Shown here one piece after another: positions 23,221 through 29,923 of a stretch of 29,923 nucleotides of DNA. The position numbers and the translations under genes were made by a program. Below the pieces are notes generated by a model. It worked only from the letters and a program-made list of their open reading frames with translations. It had not been told where the DNA came from and made no database searches. Position 1 is the stretch's first letter; each line of letters starts with the position of its first letter. The DNA is from an uncultured bacterium (GTDB taxonomy: Bacteria; Verrucomicrobiota; Lentisphaeria; Victivallales; UBA1829): positions 1 through 29,923 of the forward strand of contig URNX01000042.1 of NCBI GenBank assembly GCA_900549415.1, in the 5' to 3' direction.

Positions 23221-23489
23221 GCCGAAATTGAAGTGAAGAACCGGATATTTTTCCAGTCGTGCGGTTTATCGTAAATGGCAAGTCCTTTGAACAGCTCTTT
23301 GCGTCCTTCAAAGAACGCTTTCAAGGTGGAGATGGTCAGCGATTTCCCGAACCGGCGCGGACGGGAGAGGAAAAAAAGACCTTTGGAGAAATTCGCAAGT
23401 TTCCAAATGTATTCCGTTTTATCCACATACAGACAATTCCCCTCGATAAGTGAGGGAAAAGAATAATCGCTGCTTGTCAGTTCTTTCAT
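23221..23489 (-). pseudogene. DUF1703/AAA-ATPase-like gene, 5' fragment with frameshift
   Basis: The start of the AAA-ATPase-like / PD-(D/E)XK (PF09820, DUF1703) family: YSFPSLIEGNCLYVDKTEYIWKL and the P-loop-like FFLSRPRRFGKSLTISTLKAFFEG, then LFKGLAIYDKPHDWK. After that the frame is lost. If the T5 run at 23248-23252 were T6, the minus-strand frame would continue as KKYPVLHFNFG, the family's next block. Sequence homology stops at 23220/23221 where the transporter fragment begins. It has an intact ribosome site (AAGGAG) and promoter, so a truncated 94-residue product may be made. Full-length members have about 500 residues. Function of the family is unknown. Confidence 0.85.
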
Positions 23490-23513
23490 CGTCCGGCTCC
23501 TTGTTTTATTGAA

Positions 23514-23541
23514 ACTATACAGCGGGTTTTCCGTTTGTCAA
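23514..23541 (-). promoter_or_regulatory. Promoter of the DUF1703 fragment
   Basis: Minus strand: TTGACA (23536-23541, perfect), 16-base spacer, TATAGT (23514-23519). The best sigma70-type match I noticed in the window, standing before a broken gene. Confidence 0.65.
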
Positions 23542-23556
23542 GTTTTTGCAGGGATA

Positions 23557-23580
23557 AAGCCCTCCCGGTCGGAAGGGCTT
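23557..23580 (-). terminator. Terminator candidate after the metallophosphoesterase
   Basis: Arms AAGCCCT (23557-23563) and AGGGCTT (23574-23580) form a 7-bp stem with a short GC-rich inner part; on the minus strand it is followed by a short TTTAT. It lies 19 bases past the stop of the phosphoesterase gene. Confidence 0.6.
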
Positions 23581-23598
23581 CGGATTCCGCAGGAACGA

Positions 23599-25344
23599 TT
23601 ACTTCTTTACCGTATCGAAATGCGGCAGGGAGAGGAGCTCTTTCACCTGACCGTCATTCATGATTTCAAACTTTTCCAGACATGTGCCGTCCGGACGGAA
23701 GGACTGGACGGTCAGTTTCTCCGGGGCTACGTCAACACGGAAAACTGAGGCGGCAAACGGGGATTCCGCTTCGGGACCAAGTCCGGCAACGACCGGGAAC
23801 GGATAGTTCTTGCCGTCGCACGGGGCTTTTGTCTGCGGCGGAAGCAGCGCGGCGGCCTGCGTCGTGCCCGGAATGGTGCGGGTGTAGGCGTGCGTGTGTC
23901 CGGTGAGCATCAGGGCGACCGGGGCGTTGGACTTGCGGCCGCGGTAATACGGCGCGATCATGGAAGCGGTCATGCGGGTGATGCTCTCTTCAAATCCTCC
24001 GACGGAGAACGGGGCGGAATGCGCAAGGACAATCCGGTGTTTTGCATTCTTCCATGCGGGGGAATCCATGACCTGTCTCACAAACGCCTGCTGTTTTGCG
24101 GCGAAGGCGGCGGGAAGCGTGTATTCCGCGCGGTCCGATTTCCAGTTTCCGAGCGCGTAGCTGTCAAGACGCAGAAACGCGGTGCTGCCGAAGCGGAAGA
24201 AGCCGTAGGTCTTGCCCTCCGGAGTGCCGCAGCATTCGATATAACGTTCCGTGTCGCCGAGAAACTCATGATTGCCGCGGATCCAGACGAGCGGACGAGC
24301 GGAGCCTCCGTTTTCCGCATTCAGCTTCCAGACGGTGTTCAGCAGAGAATCGATGGAGAAACTGCTGCCAATGTCGCCGCCGAGGAGAATGAAGTCGCAG
24401 GTTTCCGCACAGCCGGCTTTCAGCAGAGCAGGGAAAATTTCATTCTGTTTTTCCGGAACGAACTGCAGATCGGCGGTGAAGAGGAAGCTGAAGCGCTCTT
24501 TTTTCTCATCCGGAGCGGTGAACGTGTAAATTTTGCCTTTCCGCGGATAGACAAGGTTTTTCGGTTTCGCTGGATCCAGCATGACGATGCGGTATTCGTA
24601 CTGCGCGCCGGGCGTGAGGTTTTCGAGTTCAACGGTATGGAAACTGCGGCGCTGAATCAGCTCTTCCACGGCATCCCAGGCGGTCTGCCACGGTTCTGAG
24701 CCTTTCCTGCGGTATTCCACACCCGCTCCGCAGTTGCCGAGAGAGGTGAATCGAACTGTCATGCGTCCGGAACCGGGATTGTCGAGCCAGGGACCGACCG
24801 CGATTTCCGGAACATCGGGAAGCCGGAAGGGAACTTTGGCGCATGCGAAACTCCAGGTGTAGGAGCCGCGTCCGGTGTGGATCGCAAGCAGGTTCTCGCC
24901 GCGCTTCACAGGAATGAAAAACGGGTGGTTGGAGGGCTGGTAGGTGCTGTCGCCGTTGCCGTCCTTCATGGTGGTGGCGCAGAGCGTGCCGTTGACGTAA
25001 GCTTCAAAGTACCAGTCGCAGCCGATTCCGATTTCCGCAATGCCGTCGGCGGGAGAGGTGATGGTGCAATAGAGCACGGCATGACTTTTCAGGTCGCCGG
25101 TTTTCCCCGCAACGGCGTCGAGGTCGATTTTGCTGTCTTTGAGACGGAAGGTTTTGCCTTCCGCCCGGGTGTTCTGCCAGCCCTCTTCAGGCATTCCTTC
25201 GCGGAACGTCCAGTCTTGCGCGAGTGTGACGGGCTGGAGTTTTTCCGCATTGAGAGCGAAGATTTCCGGCAGATGGTCATCCTGCCAGACGGCGAATACG
25301 GTCGCCGTGAGGAGCGAGAGCGCTCCGCAGAGAATTTGTTTCAT
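23599..25344 (-). CDS. Secreted calcineurin-like metallophosphoesterase
   Basis: 581 residues. Signal peptide (MKQILCGALSLLTATVFA); sugar-binding-like jelly roll (about 85-175, HAVLYCTITSP to NLLAIHTGRG); fibronectin-III/purple-acid-phosphatase-like domain (about 180-278); metallophosphoesterase domain (about 285-530). Metal motifs: TADLQ (Asp292, with Gln294 where His is usual), GGD (Asp324), GNHE (357-360), AHSAP (His442) and GHTH (482-485). It likely cleaves phosphoesters in the periplasm. The first-motif His to Gln change recurs in some secreted relatives, so activity is not ruled out. The start has an AAAGG-type site. It lies 109 bases after the GntR gene on the same strand. Confidence 0.88.
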   Translation of the reverse strand: MKQILCGALSLLTATVFAVWQDDHLPEIFALNAEKLQPVTLAQDWTFREGMPEEGWQNTRAEGKTFRLKDSKIDLDAVAGKTGDLKSHAVLYCTITSPADGIAEIGIGCDWYFEAYVNGTLCATTMKDGNGDSTYQPSNHPFFIPVKRGENLLAIHTGRGSYTWSFACAKVPFRLPDVPEIAVGPWLDNPGSGRMTVRFTSLGNCGAGVEYRRKGSEPWQTAWDAVEELIQRRSFHTVELENLTPGAQYEYRIVMLDPAKPKNLVYPRKGKIYTFTAPDEKKERFSFLFTADLQFVPEKQNEIFPALLKAGCAETCDFILLGGDIGSSFSIDSLLNTVWKLNAENGGSARPLVWIRGNHEFLGDTERYIECCGTPEGKTYGFFRFGSTAFLRLDSYALGNWKSDRAEYTLPAAFAAKQQAFVRQVMDSPAWKNAKHRIVLAHSAPFSVGGFEESITRMTASMIAPYYRGRKSNAPVALMLTGHTHAYTRTIPGTTQAAALLPPQTKAPCDGKNYPFPVVAGLGPEAESPFAASVFRVDVAPEKLTVQSFRPDGTCLEKFEIMNDGQVKELLSLPHFDTVKK

Positions 25345-25453
25345 TTTGTTTGCCTTTTTCTGATTTTATGTGCAGCCGTAAATCTAGCATTGGAAGATGA
25401 AAAAGCAAACGTAAAATCAACGGTTCTTTTCTATAAAGGGAAAAGCGCCTTGC

Positions 25454-26557
25454 TCATTCCGGACTGATTCCGGCAACGCTTTTCCTCAGAATGATTTCCT
25501 GCGGGCAGTAAAAGACTTTTTCGTCGAGATGTTCCCCTTTTGCAATTTCAGCGGCGCGGCGGCAGAGCTCGCCGTAATCGGGCCGGAGAACGGTCAGCGG
25601 GGGATTGCTGAATTCAAACCATGTGGATTCACCTTCGCCGATGATGCTGATCTGTTCCGGGATCCAGAATCCGGATTCCGTCAGGAGCGGAAACGCGGCG
25701 AATGCTCCGGCGGAAGATTCGTAGACCAGCGCGGTGAGTTCCTTTTCGCGGATGACGTCCAGATTCTTTTCCGTAATCTTCCGGGCGGCTTCCAGAGAAC
25801 TGTCCCATGAATGAATCGTTTCGGAAAACGCGCAAAGTTCCGCCTTTCTGCCGAGTTTTGCGCGCAGGCGTTTGAACAGCGCGTTCTGTTTCAACCGTCC
25901 GTAGTCGCTCTGCGGTTCGTTCCGGATGCAGGCGACGCGCGAGTGACCGTTCGCAAGCAGAGTATCCGCAAGCAGGACTCCCGCCTCTGCGGGATTATGG
26001 GAGAGAAGGTAAACATTTGAAGGCATTTCATCATAGAAGTTTATGGCGTCGATCAGGATGACCGGGAACGGCAGTCTGCTCAGGATTTCCAGCTCTTCAA
26101 AGGAATAGCGGTCTGTTGTTGGAATGATGACCAGCGCACGGCAGTTCGGGCAGTCGCGCGCGGCTTTTGCGATCATTTCAAGCGTGGTTGCCTGTGTGGT
26201 TTTATAAGGAACTGCGCAGAGTCCGCTGCGCTTGGCATATTGTTCGAGCATGAAGGCGGTGCGCCAGAGCTGCTCCGAGGGATAATCAGGGTATGCGAAG
26301 AGAAGGTTTTCCGTCTTCTGTGCTTCCGGAGGAAACTTTACATCGGCGGGGTTGCGGGCGGCGACAATGCCGCGTCCCTGACGGCGGATGATCACATTTT
26401 CGTGTTCCAATTCCAGAAGAGCCTGATTCACCGTGACCATTGCAACATTGAAGCGTCTCATCAGGGTGCGGACGGAAGGCAGGGCGGTGACCGCTTCCGG
26501 TTTCAGAGCCTCGTTTTTCAGGTATTCTTTAATCTGTACATATTTCGGTGTAGCCAT
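25454..26557 (-). CDS. GntR-type regulator with PBP1/LacI-like sensor domain
   Basis: A 367-residue repressor-type protein. The N-terminal winged helix of GntR type (about 1-70) shows SVRTLMRRFNVAMVTVNQALLELEHENVIIRRQGRGIVAA. The C-terminal periplasmic-binding-protein type 1 sensor (about 85-345) shows AGVLLADTLLANGHSRVACIRNEP and ISIIGEGESTWFEFSNPPLTVLRPDY, as in LacI and AraR sugar sensors. The ligand is unknown. A palindrome overlapping the -10 of its own promoter suggests self-repression. The phosphoesterase gene downstream may be co-transcribed; the GtaA-like gene upstream ends in a strong terminator. Confidence 0.92.
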   Translation of the reverse strand: MATPKYVQIKEYLKNEALKPEAVTALPSVRTLMRRFNVAMVTVNQALLELEHENVIIRRQGRGIVAARNPADVKFPPEAQKTENLLFAYPDYPSEQLWRTAFMLEQYAKRSGLCAVPYKTTQATTLEMIAKAARDCPNCRALVIIPTTDRYSFEELEILSRLPFPVILIDAINFYDEMPSNVYLLSHNPAEAGVLLADTLLANGHSRVACIRNEPQSDYGRLKQNALFKRLRAKLGRKAELCAFSETIHSWDSSLEAARKITEKNLDVIREKELTALVYESSAGAFAAFPLLTESGFWIPEQISIIGEGESTWFEFSNPPLTVLRPDYGELCRRAAEIAKGEHLDEKVFYCPQEIILRKSVAGISPE

Positions 26558-26589
26558 TGCCGGAATCCAGTTCTTTCATTGCTGTTTCA

Positions 26590-26629
26590 ATACTGTCTGA
26601 AGTATACATCCGTTTTCCGGTTTTGGCAA
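26590..26629 (-). promoter_or_regulatory. GntR gene promoter with overlapping palindrome
   Basis: Minus strand: TTGCCA (26624-26629), 17-base spacer, TATACT (26601-26606). The dyad ATACT-GTCTGA-AGTAT (26590-26605) overlaps the -10, well placed for autorepression. Confidence 0.55.
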
Positions 26630-26650
26630 TAGGAAGAATGGAAAAATATA

Positions 26651-26683
26651 AAAAAAAGCGGCGGCCGGAAAAACGACCGCCGC
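26651..26683 (-). terminator. Strong terminator after the GtaA-like gene
   Basis: Minus strand GCGGCGG (26677-26683) and CCGCCGC (26658-26664) pair, with partly paired inner bases, followed by T7 then an AT-rich tail. Confidence 0.92.
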
Positions 26684-26694
26684 AATGCGGGAAC

Positions 26695-28701
26695 TTACTT
26701 GCGCTTCGCGTACCATTTCGCGCGGAGCTTCTCTTCCGCCATCAGACGGATAAAGAGTCCTCCGACCACGGAACGCGCCTGGAAGCCGACTTTGCGTCCG
26801 TCGCCGACCGTCTCGTACCAGTCGGTCATGGGAACGCGGGAAACGCCCTCTTCGAGCCACTTGACGGCGGGGGCGAGAAGCGCGCGGAAATCCTCGTCCC
26901 GCCCCGTGAGGGTGGCTGTCCAGAGAATCCAGTCGAGCTTGGTGTAGGTTTTGCGGCTGTCGAGCGGAAGACCGTAGACGTTCTGGACCTTGCGGTAGAA
27001 CGCCATCTCTTTTTCAGCAACCGAGGCGGGAAAGAGGTTGAGTCCGAGCAGACGGTCCCAGACCAGGTTGTACTTCTGACTCCAGGTTCCCTTCTGATCG
27101 AACGCCAGACGGTAGCATTCGCCGTCGTCGGCGTCGACAACCCAGCGGTTCGCGGATTCCTGAGCGAGAGCGCGATAGCGTTCCGCCTCCTCCCCGTTTC
27201 CGAGCATGCCGGCGATGATCGACCAGCCGCCGAGCGCGAGGATCGCTTTGATCGAGAGGTTGGTGTTGTGCGCAAGATGTCCGGCGAAATCGTCGGTGCA
27301 GAGCTGGTTTTCCGGATCGTACCCCTTGTCCGCAAGGTATTCCGCCCATTTGCGGAACACGGGTTCGTACTTGCGGAGGAAGGAGAGATCGTCTGTGAAT
27401 TTCGCGAGAGCCGCGGCGAGAATCAGCATGTTTCCGCACTCTTCCACGGGCATCTGATTCTCTTCGGTGCGTTCTCCTCCGCCGTAGACCTGGCCGTTTG
27501 CGAGCGGATAGGTTCCGAGGTCGTGCGGGGCAAACGGGAAACGCCATTTGCAGCTGCTTGCATAGTCGAGGATCGGGATGAGCATTCCCTTCAGCAGAGC
27601 CGGCTGCATGAGCAGATAGAGCGGAGCGGAGGGATAGGTGACGTCGACCGTCGCGATACAGCCGTTCGAGAAATTCTCCTTGGAGAAGAAGAGCGGGGTG
27701 CCGTCGATGTCCGCCACGAGCTTGTGCGCGGCGATCGACTGTCGGAACGCTCCGGCGAGGAGCTTTGCGTAATCGGCTCCGCCGAACGCTTCGGCGTCCG
27801 CAAGCAGTTCAGCGTCAAAAGCTTCGCATTCCTTGCGCAGGGCGGCATATTCTTCCTTTGCCACGGTGAGGAGCGTGGAGAAATCGGGCTGAAAGAGAGT
27901 CCAGTAGCCGGAAAGACGGCGTTTCAGGAATTCGACGGAATCGAGGTCGTTGTAGCCGATCATGAACCATGCGGAGGCTGAGGTTCCGGGAACGGCCTTC
28001 ATCGGAATCGCGGCGCAGACGGAGCTCCAGACGCGGTAGAGCGGAGCGGGGCAGCTGGAGTCGTCTTCCTCGGGAAGATGTCCAGTGTCGGCGAAACGCT
28101 GAGCGGCGATGACGTTTCCGGCAAAGCAGGTTTCCGCATGGAATTCATTCGGAACGGCAAACGCAAGATAGCCCCAGTCGATGCGGAGATCGTCTCCGGT
28201 CTTCTGAAGAACCGCCTGATTGGCTGCGCCGATGGAGAGAAAATCCATGTCTTTTTTGCGCAGACGGCTCCATGTGACTTTCGCGCTGTTTTCGTTGACG
28301 CAGGCGTCGGCGGTCGCGGCAAAATAGACGGAGAGTTCATGTTCCGCGCCGTCGCTGGATTCAACATCGTAGCAGACGTAGGTAATGGGACGCGCCATGA
28401 CGTCGAGTTTGTACGGCAGGGCGGGAGTGACAAAGGTCAGGCGGAAACGGATGCCCGCTTCTGTGAAGGTGTAGACGGTGCGGGTCGGGAAAACTTCAAC
28501 CGATTCCTGGTTCATCGGGGGAAACTGCTGGCGCGGCCCCATGAAGCGGAAAGTCTTGCCGTCGATGCGGAGAAGTCCGCAGAGGTCGTTGTTGTTTCCG
28601 GTCCAGTGATGAGTCCAGGTCTCCGTGAGTTTGTCGGAGAAACTCCAGATGGAGAAATAGGGATCGTGTGTGATGAGCGGATATGCGGGATAGCGTGTCA
28701 T
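26695..28701 (-). CDS. GtaA-like protein (DUF5127/DUF4965/DUF1793 family)
   Basis: 668 residues with the domain order of the glutaminase A-like family: beta-rich N-terminal DUF4964/5127 region (about 1-250), DUF4965 (about 300-430) and alpha-toroid DUF1793 (about 435-600). Diagnostic blocks are PHDLGTYP (392-399), MPVEECGNM (417-425), then NLSIKAILALGGW and KYNLVWDRLLGLNLFP. The name comes from a fungal secreted glutaminase; most bacterial members are uncharacterised and frequently sit in polysaccharide loci, so glutaminase activity should not be assumed. It has no signal peptide, unlike many relatives, implying a cytoplasmic substrate. AAGGAGG precedes ATG 28701, with a TATAAT promoter and a strong terminator, so it is a single-gene unit. 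Confidence 0.88.
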   Translation of the reverse strand: MTRYPAYPLITHDPYFSIWSFSDKLTETWTHHWTGNNNDLCGLLRIDGKTFRFMGPRQQFPPMNQESVEVFPTRTVYTFTEAGIRFRLTFVTPALPYKLDVMARPITYVCYDVESSDGAEHELSVYFAATADACVNENSAKVTWSRLRKKDMDFLSIGAANQAVLQKTGDDLRIDWGYLAFAVPNEFHAETCFAGNVIAAQRFADTGHLPEEDDSSCPAPLYRVWSSVCAAIPMKAVPGTSASAWFMIGYNDLDSVEFLKRRLSGYWTLFQPDFSTLLTVAKEEYAALRKECEAFDAELLADAEAFGGADYAKLLAGAFRQSIAAHKLVADIDGTPLFFSKENFSNGCIATVDVTYPSAPLYLLMQPALLKGMLIPILDYASSCKWRFPFAPHDLGTYPLANGQVYGGGERTEENQMPVEECGNMLILAAALAKFTDDLSFLRKYEPVFRKWAEYLADKGYDPENQLCTDDFAGHLAHNTNLSIKAILALGGWSIIAGMLGNGEEAERYRALAQESANRWVVDADDGECYRLAFDQKGTWSQKYNLVWDRLLGLNLFPASVAEKEMAFYRKVQNVYGLPLDSRKTYTKLDWILWTATLTGRDEDFRALLAPAVKWLEEGVSRVPMTDWYETVGDGRKVGFQARSVVGGLFIRLMAEEKLRAKWYAKRK

Positions 28702-28728
28702 GGAAACCTCCTTGTTTTCGTTGCATTA

Positions 28729-28757
28729 ATTATAGCACGCTTTTCCCCGACTGAGAA
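28729..28757 (-). promoter_or_regulatory. Promoter of the GtaA-like gene
   Basis: Minus strand: weak TTCTCA (28752-28757), 17-base spacer, perfect TATAAT (28729-28734), then AAGGAGG and ATG. Confidence 0.5.
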
Positions 28758-28805
28758 TGGAGAAAAGTTAAAAAAACATGAGGTTTCTGCGCATCCGGTG
28801 CGTAT

Positions 28806-29369
28806 TCAGTCCTGTTTTCCCTCTTCCGGCGGCTCCGGGAGAATCCTCGAAAACGCAATCAGCATTGCGCCGCGGATGACGAGGAGGAGTCCTGCGATCC
28901 AGAGCATCCCGGCCATGCTTGTCAGCGGCCAGATGAAGAGAACAACGCCGATGAAGAGTCCGATGAATCCGGAAATGACCGGCAGAATCTTGAAGTTGGC
29001 GGGAACCGGCAGCATCGCGGCGCTCCAGAGTCCTGTAACTCCGCCGACAATCAGCCAGAGAGCGATCAACCATGCGACGAGGAAGACCACCTTGAACGGC
29101 TGAAACACCATGAACAGCCCCCAGACCACGACGGCGAGTCCGAACGCGACCCAGAAGAGTCTCCGTCCGGTATCCGCCGCGCCGCTGAGCACGGTCCAGC
29201 CTCCGAACAGGGCAAAAAACACGCCGAGAATCTTGGCTGCGAGTTCCAGTGAAATCACCGGATTGAGTGCAATCAATACACCTGCCAGAAGCACGAGGAT
29301 TCCGCGCCAGAAGAACATCCGGCGTGAAATCCCGCCGAAAAGAGCCGAAGCTGCCATAAATTTATTCAT
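28806..29369 (-). CDS. HdeD-family (DUF308) membrane protein
   Basis: 187 residues with about six hydrophobic segments, e.g. GILVLLAGVLIAL, FWVAFGLAVVVWGLFMVF, FLVAWLIALWLIVGG and MLWIAGLLLVIRGAMLIAF. The FxxxGG and IxP-spaced pattern is that of HdeD, an inner-membrane protein linked in Escherichia coli to acid resistance at high cell density. Biochemical role unknown. It starts 27 bases after the CBS gene on the same strand, with GAGGGGG as ribosome site, so both likely share one transcript. Confidence 0.85.
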   Translation of the reverse strand: MNKFMAASALFGGISRRMFFWRGILVLLAGVLIALNPVISLELAAKILGVFFALFGGWTVLSGAADTGRRLFWVAFGLAVVVWGLFMVFQPFKVVFLVAWLIALWLIVGGVTGLWSAAMLPVPANFKILPVISGFIGLFIGVVLFIWPLTSMAGMLWIAGLLLVIRGAMLIAFSRILPEPPEEGKQD

Positions 29370-29396
29370 AAAATTCCCCCCTCTTTCTTTTATGTT

Positions 29397-29861
29397 TCAG
29401 TAAACGGTGAGTTTCGGAGACGCTCCGGAGCAGTCCGCGAGCCATTGCAGTTCGATATCGCGCTCGACATTGAGCTGGGCGAGAATATCGTTGCGGCTGA
29501 TGACGCCCGCAATGTTTTTTCCGTCGATGACCGGGAGATGGCTGATGTTGTGGCGGACCATGACGTTCATGAGATACTCGACGTCGTCGTTGACATTTGC
29601 CACGATCATGCGGTGGGTCATGAAATCATCGACCGTATCGGTATCCGGGTTGGATTTTTCCATGCAGAGCGAGCGGACGATATCCACCTTCGTCAGGATT
29701 CCGATGAATTCCGCGGGAGTGTGGTCTTTGGCTTTGACCATGAGATAATCGGTTTTGAGACTGATCATCTTTTTGGCCGCCGTGCGGAGCGTTGCACCGG
29801 ATTCAATGGTGTAGAGACGCTGGGTTTCCTTTTTTTCCGAGAGAACTTTCTGAAGTTTCAT
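29397..29861 (-). CDS. CBS-domain pair protein
   Basis: A 154-residue stand-alone CBS module. CBS1 lies at about 10-75 (YTIESGATLRTAAKKMISLKTDYLMV, GILTKVDIVRSL) and CBS2 at about 82-140 (VDDFMTHRMIVANVNDDVEYLMNVMVRHNISHLPVID, IAGVISRNDILAQL). Such proteins bind adenine nucleotides and often report energy state to partners; no catalytic domain is present. Ribosome site AAAGGAG precedes ATG 29861. Co-oriented with HdeD downstream, suggesting a small stress-related unit. A TATACT-like -10 (29899-29904) lies upstream; any -35 would fall at or beyond the window end. Confidence 0.9.
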   Translation of the reverse strand: MKLQKVLSEKKETQRLYTIESGATLRTAAKKMISLKTDYLMVKAKDHTPAEFIGILTKVDIVRSLCMEKSNPDTDTVDDFMTHRMIVANVNDDVEYLMNVMVRHNISHLPVIDGKNIAGVISRNDILAQLNVERDIELQWLADCSGASPKLTVY

Positions 29862-29898
29862 AGGGCATTCTCCTTTCCGGTTGAATTTTCCTGAGAAA

Positions 29899-29904
29899 AG
29901 TATA
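29899..29904 (-). promoter_or_regulatory. -10 element before the CBS gene
   Basis: TATACT on the minus strand, 38 bases before the start. The -35 position would be at or past base 29923, so it cannot be checked. Confidence 0.4.
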
Positions 29905-29923
29905 ATGCAGAAAAAAAGTTTTT

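Noticed and set aside
26557..27981. 474-codon plus-strand frame opposite the GtaA-like gene
   Set aside because: Antisense shadow; the minus frame carries conserved family blocks, ribosome site, promoter and terminator.

Overview
The window looks like one metagenomic or draft-genome contig from an anaerobic, sugar-degrading Gram-negative bacterium, most likely Lentisphaerota (Victivallales/Victivallis-like, gut-associated). This is an inference from the gene mix: many glycoside hydrolases under AraC and GntR/PBP1-type regulators, a DUF6655-like lipoprotein, small secreted paralogues and HdeD/CBS genes. No rRNA or single-copy marker is present, so the phylum call is moderate. The first 71 bases are a poly-T run plus the complete Illumina TruSeq universal (P5) adapter. 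Base 1 is therefore a library artefact, and the first gene is cut off there.

Layout. (1) 72-4544, accessory block ending at a tRNA: a 5'-truncated SprT-like metallopeptidase, an ankyrin/DUF932-like protein overlapping a compact superfamily-2 helicase, then a more AT-rich stretch with a 20-bp inverted-repeat pair enclosing a promoter-like sequence, and an EcsC-family gene whose frame is interrupted by one TGA. The block abuts the 3' end of a tRNA-Asn gene, a common integration site. (2) 4620-7846, hexuronate catabolism: uxaB-uxaA, with a palindromic operator candidate upstream and a strong terminator downstream. (3) 7867-10562: a DUF6655-like lipoprotein diverging from three tandem paralogous secreted proteins. 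(4) 10460-17144: an AraC regulator divergent from a GH2 beta-mannosidase, then a second AraC regulator and a GH3 glycosidase. (5) 17173-22830: a tightly coupled operon of a DUF2264-like protein, a GH42-like beta-galactosidase, mannose-6-phosphate isomerase and a nitrilase-superfamily amidohydrolase. (6) 22845-23489, gene debris: a truncated, frameshifted EamA transporter fused tail to tail with the broken front part of a DUF1703/AAA-ATPase-like gene. (7) 23557-29861, all on the minus strand: a secreted metallophosphoesterase, a GntR/PBP1 regulator, a large GtaA-like (DUF4965/DUF1793) protein, and a CBS-domain plus HdeD membrane-protein pair.

Working together: the GH2, GH3, GH42 and DUF2264 products would trim mannose-, galactose- or glucose- and possibly uronate-containing oligosaccharides. 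ManA would pass mannose-6-phosphate into glycolysis, and UxaB/UxaA would pass tagaturonate through altronate to 2-keto-3-deoxygluconate. The main glycosidases show no signal peptide, so oligosaccharides are probably imported first. No intact transporter lies in the window.

The most unusual things seen are the possible invertible promoter upstream of an EcsC gene with an in-frame UGA, the tandem secreted-protein triplication, a terminator hairpin that also holds a well-spaced promoter for the next gene, a Cys-Cys-Cys-Cys-Pro-Cys-His cluster in an AraC regulator, and the head-truncated transporter/nuclease junction. I found no complete new defence or mobile system that I could support.
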